This document shows positions 62,016 to 64,000 of a stretch of 64,000 nucleotides of DNA, piece after piece. Position 1 is the stretch's first letter. Each line of letters opens with the position of its first letter. The DNA comes from CAYUZU01 sp964448675 (GTDB lineage Bacteria; Planctomycetota; Phycisphaerae; UBA1845; Fen-1342). The position numbers and the translations under genes were made by a program. The DNA is taken from assembly GCA_964448675.1 (NCBI GenBank), contig CAYUZU010000004.1, positions 62,001-126,000 on the forward strand, in the 5' to 3' direction. The notes below the pieces were generated by a model that saw only the letters and a list, made by a program, of their open reading frames with translations, was not told the origin of the DNA and made no database searches.

Positions 62016-62060
62016 TTTTGCTTCAGGCCGTGCGCGTTTCGCAAACTTGGGGTGGTTCGT
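62016..62060 (+). promoter_or_regulatory. Flagellin 2 leader block shared with flagellin 1
   Basis: This block begins TTTTGCTTCAGG 77 bases before the flagellin 2 ATG and contains GGCCGT, GCGTTT, GCAAAC, TTGGGGT and GGTT in the same order as 60355-60400. It suggests that each flagellin gene has its own, commonly regulated promoter. Confidence 0.5.
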
Positions 62061-62092
62061 CTGTTTCACCAAACTGCGAGGGAGAATGAAGC

Positions 62093-63499
62093 ATGGCATT
62101 GACAGTTAATAACGTGGGGACGCTATCGCTGCTGAACATCCTGAACAAGACCTCGACAAGGCAGGAGAACGTCCTCCACCAGATGGCCACGGGCAACAAG
62201 ATCAACCGTGGCGCCGACAACCCGGCCGGCCTGCTGGCGCTGACCCAGCTCGACGGCGAAATCACCTCGGTCCAGGCGGGTATCGCGAACAACCAGCGCA
62301 CGGATGCCGTCCTCGGCGTGGCGGACAACGCGCTCACCGAGATCGGCAACCTCGTCGACGAGGTCCAGCGCCTGGCCAATGAAACGGCCAACGACGCCGC
62401 CCTCACCGCGGACGAGATCTCGGCCAACCAGGCCCAGATCGACGACGCCCTGGCCTCCATCGATCGCATTGTTGCCAACACGAACTTCAATGGCCGGAAG
62501 CTGCTCGACGGCTCGCTCGGCATTCGCTCCACGATCAGTGGTGCGGCGGATTCGCTGACGGACATCCGCGTCTACAGCCGGGAGAGTGGCACCAGCGACA
62601 CCACGCTGGCGGTCAGCCACGTGACGGCCGCTTCGAGCGCGCGAGCGGCCAGCGTCATGGCCACCAGCGCGACGGAAGACACGACCTTCACTGTCCAGGG
62701 CAACCTGGGGACGGCGGTCATCGAGGCCCTCTCGACCGAGAACGTCTCGTCGGTTGCGGCGAAGGTCAACGCCGCCAAGGCCCAGACGGGTGTCTCGGCC
62801 GTGATGGCGGGTGCCTTCATGCACCTGTACAGCACCGAGAAGGGCTCGGACCAGTTCGTCCGCACCACGGTGATCTCGGGTGACGCCGTCAACGTCACCG
62901 AGAAGAACGACACCGGTGCCGACGCGGTCGTGACCGTCAATGGTCAGGACGCCGCCGTCGATGGCGAGCACGTGACCTACAACGGCAACGGCGTCAGCCT
63001 GTCATTCGAGATCGGGTCGCTGGCGGCCGGCAGTTCGGCGGGGATCACCATCACCGGCGATGCCAACGGCACCAGTGGTGCGACGTTCCAGCTTGGCACG
63101 AACTCCGACACGCGGGCCACACTGGGCATCGGCGGTATGTACTCGCACCAGCTCGGCAACCGCACCGACGGCTACCTGTCGTCGCTCCGCAGTGGTGGTG
63201 CCAACTCGCTGACGAACGACCCGGCGCAGGCGGGCAAGATCGCCCGCAAGGCCGCGCTGCAGGTCTCGACACTGCAGGGCCGCATCGGCGGGTTCCAGAA
63301 GTTCCAGGTGCGCACGGCGCTGAACTCGCTCAACGACAACCTCGAAGGTCTCGAGCGGGCGCGCGGCGTCATCAATGACGTCGACTACGCCAAGGCCAGT
63401 TCGGATCTCAACCGCGAGAACGTCCTCATGCAGTCGGCGATGTCGCTCATGGGGCTGGCCAACCAGCAGTCGTCCCAGGTGCTGGCGCTGCTCAGCTAG
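62093..63499 (+). CDS. fliC: Flagellin, copy 2
   Basis: A 468-residue flagellin closely similar to copy 1 throughout, with the strongest identity in the terminal helices and most differences at scattered surface positions (for example K-T-S-T-R-Q-E-N against K-T-Q-T-R-Q-T-K near residue 20, and the end L-A-L-L-S against L-Q-L-L-G). It has its own ribosome-binding site (GAGGGAG) and leader block, so it can be made independently of copy 1. Filaments may contain both subunits. A terminator-like hairpin follows. Confidence 0.96.
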   Translation: MALTVNNVGTLSLLNILNKTSTRQENVLHQMATGNKINRGADNPAGLLALTQLDGEITSVQAGIANNQRTDAVLGVADNALTEIGNLVDEVQRLANETANDAALTADEISANQAQIDDALASIDRIVANTNFNGRKLLDGSLGIRSTISGAADSLTDIRVYSRESGTSDTTLAVSHVTAASSARAASVMATSATEDTTFTVQGNLGTAVIEALSTENVSSVAAKVNAAKAQTGVSAVMAGAFMHLYSTEKGSDQFVRTTVISGDAVNVTEKNDTGADAVVTVNGQDAAVDGEHVTYNGNGVSLSFEIGSLAAGSSAGITITGDANGTSGATFQLGTNSDTRATLGIGGMYSHQLGNRTDGYLSSLRSGGANSLTNDPAQAGKIARKAALQVSTLQGRIGGFQKFQVRTALNSLNDNLEGLERARGVINDVDYAKASSDLNRENVLMQSAMSLMGLANQQSSQVLALLS

Positions 63500-63527
63500 C
63501 AGTTCGTCCGGACCGGCGACAATGAAC

Positions 63528-63577
63528 ACACGGCGCGGCGCCGCGCGGTCTGCGGATCGCGGGGCGTCGTGTCTTTT
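63528..63577 (+). terminator. Terminator-like structure after flagellin 2
   Basis: ACACGGCGC (63528-63536) pairs with GCGTCGTGT (63564-63572) with one G-U, enclosing an inner GCGCGG/CCGCGC hairpin, and is followed by CTTTT. It lies between the converging flagellin 2 and trpC genes. Confidence 0.5.
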
Positions 63578-63585
63578 CTGCTGGC

Positions 63586-64000
63586 TCAACCGAAGAGCTG
63601 CCGGATCGTCTCGCGCGGCCGCCCGGCGCGCATCAGCGTTTCGCCCACCAGCAGCGCCCGCGCCCCGGCCGCGTGCATGCGCTCCACATCACGCCGGGTC
63701 TTGATGCCGCTCTCGGCGACCACCGGTACGCCCGGCGGGATCAGCGCCGCCAGCGTCTCGGTCGTGGTGAGATCGACCTGCTGCACCTCGAGATTGCGGT
63801 TGTTGATGCCCAGCAGCACCCCGTTGTGCAGCCAGTCCTGGAATTCCTGCAGGACCTCGAGCAGCACGTCGCGGGCGTGCACCTCCAACAGCACCCACAG
63901 GCCCAGATCGCGCGCCTGCTCGGTCAGTGCCAGCGCCGTCGCCATGTCCAGGGCATCGGCGATCACCAGGACCGCGTCGGCACCGAAAGCGCGACTTTCC
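63586..64000 (-). CDS. trpC: Indole-3-glycerol-phosphate synthase, C-terminal part
   Basis: The C-terminal 137 or so residues of TrpC, which cyclises carboxyphenylamino-deoxyribulose phosphate to indole-3-glycerol phosphate in tryptophan synthesis. The frame stays open to the right edge, so the N-terminal half is outside. Visible motifs are A-F-G-A-D-A-V-L-V-I-A-D at the edge, L-L-G-I-N-N-R-N-L-E, V-V-A-E-S-G-I and A-L-L-V-G-E-T-L-M, the phosphate- and substrate-binding strands of the TIM barrel. The gene reads toward the flagellin genes and is not part of a visible trp operon here. Confidence 0.92.
   Translation of the reverse strand, partial: ESRAFGADAVLVIADALDMATALALTEQARDLGLWVLLEVHARDVLLEVLQEFQDWLHNGVLLGINNRNLEVQQVDLTTTETLAALIPPGVPVVAESGIKTRRDVERMHAAGARALLVGETLMRAGRPRETIRQLFG

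Noticed and set aside
62009..62024. Possible sigma-54 promoter (TTGGCGC ... TTGCT) before flagellin 2
   Set aside because: The distance between the GG and GC elements is 7 bases rather than the required 10, and no matching site precedes flagellin 1.

Overview
The window looks like chromosomal DNA of a GC-rich, flagellated planctomycete, most likely of the class Phycisphaerae or a relative. Supporting this are secreted proteins ending in dockerin-like Ca-binding repeats, a pseudopilin with the planctomycete-type C-terminus, a PEP-CTERM protein, lamin-tail domains in secreted proteins, a ThuA protein, large glycoside hydrolases, and a tRNA-Gly with no encoded CCA. No phage, transposase, CRISPR array or rRNA was seen. 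The assignment rests on protein recognition by eye, not on a database search.

Layout. 0-9 kb is mostly housekeeping: an ECF sigma factor with a Cys-rich membrane anti-sigma, a Ski2-like helicase, a QueD-like protein lacking catalytic residues, a phosphoesterase overlapping shikimate kinase, an enlarged prepilin peptidase, a macro-domain protein and YggX. 9-18 kb holds two divergent giant secreted peptidases, one papain/C39-like and one gingipain-like with two catalytic domains, flanking tRNA-Gly(TCC). 18-24 kb has a polyprenyl-phosphate sugar transferase, a CPA-type antiporter and an oxidative-stress set (PerR, rubrerythrin, rubredoxin-glutamate synthase). 24-30 kb is a leftward MacAB-like operon (ATPase, permease, adaptor) with a PIG-L deacetylase. 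30.6-34.7 kb is a pseudopilin followed by a secreted PstS-like dockerin protein with the codon use of a highly expressed gene.

34.9-56.6 kb is a glycan-utilisation region: GH38 alpha-mannosidase, methyltransferase, ThuA, PEP-CTERM protein, a TPR/HExxH putative metallopeptidase, an OPT transporter, a lipoprotein, a sugar ABC importer without its ATPase, a GH39-like clan GH-A hydrolase with a CBM9-like tail, and a very large GH2 enzyme. 56.6-64 kb has a MutS2 lacking the Smr domain, a TPR protein, a small acidic lipoprotein, two tandem near-identical flagellin genes and the start of trpC running off the right edge.

How the parts connect. The prepilin peptidase at 6.4 kb could process the pseudopilin at 30.7 kb. 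The gingipain-like peptidase and the PstS-like protein share both a C-terminal double dockerin-like tail and a Cys-rich module, which points to a common surface-sorting or assembly route. The most unexpected non-coding signal is a composite intergenic repeat of about 129 bp present twice in opposite orientations (26.6 and 49.8 kb), each copy beside short oligomer tandem repeats.
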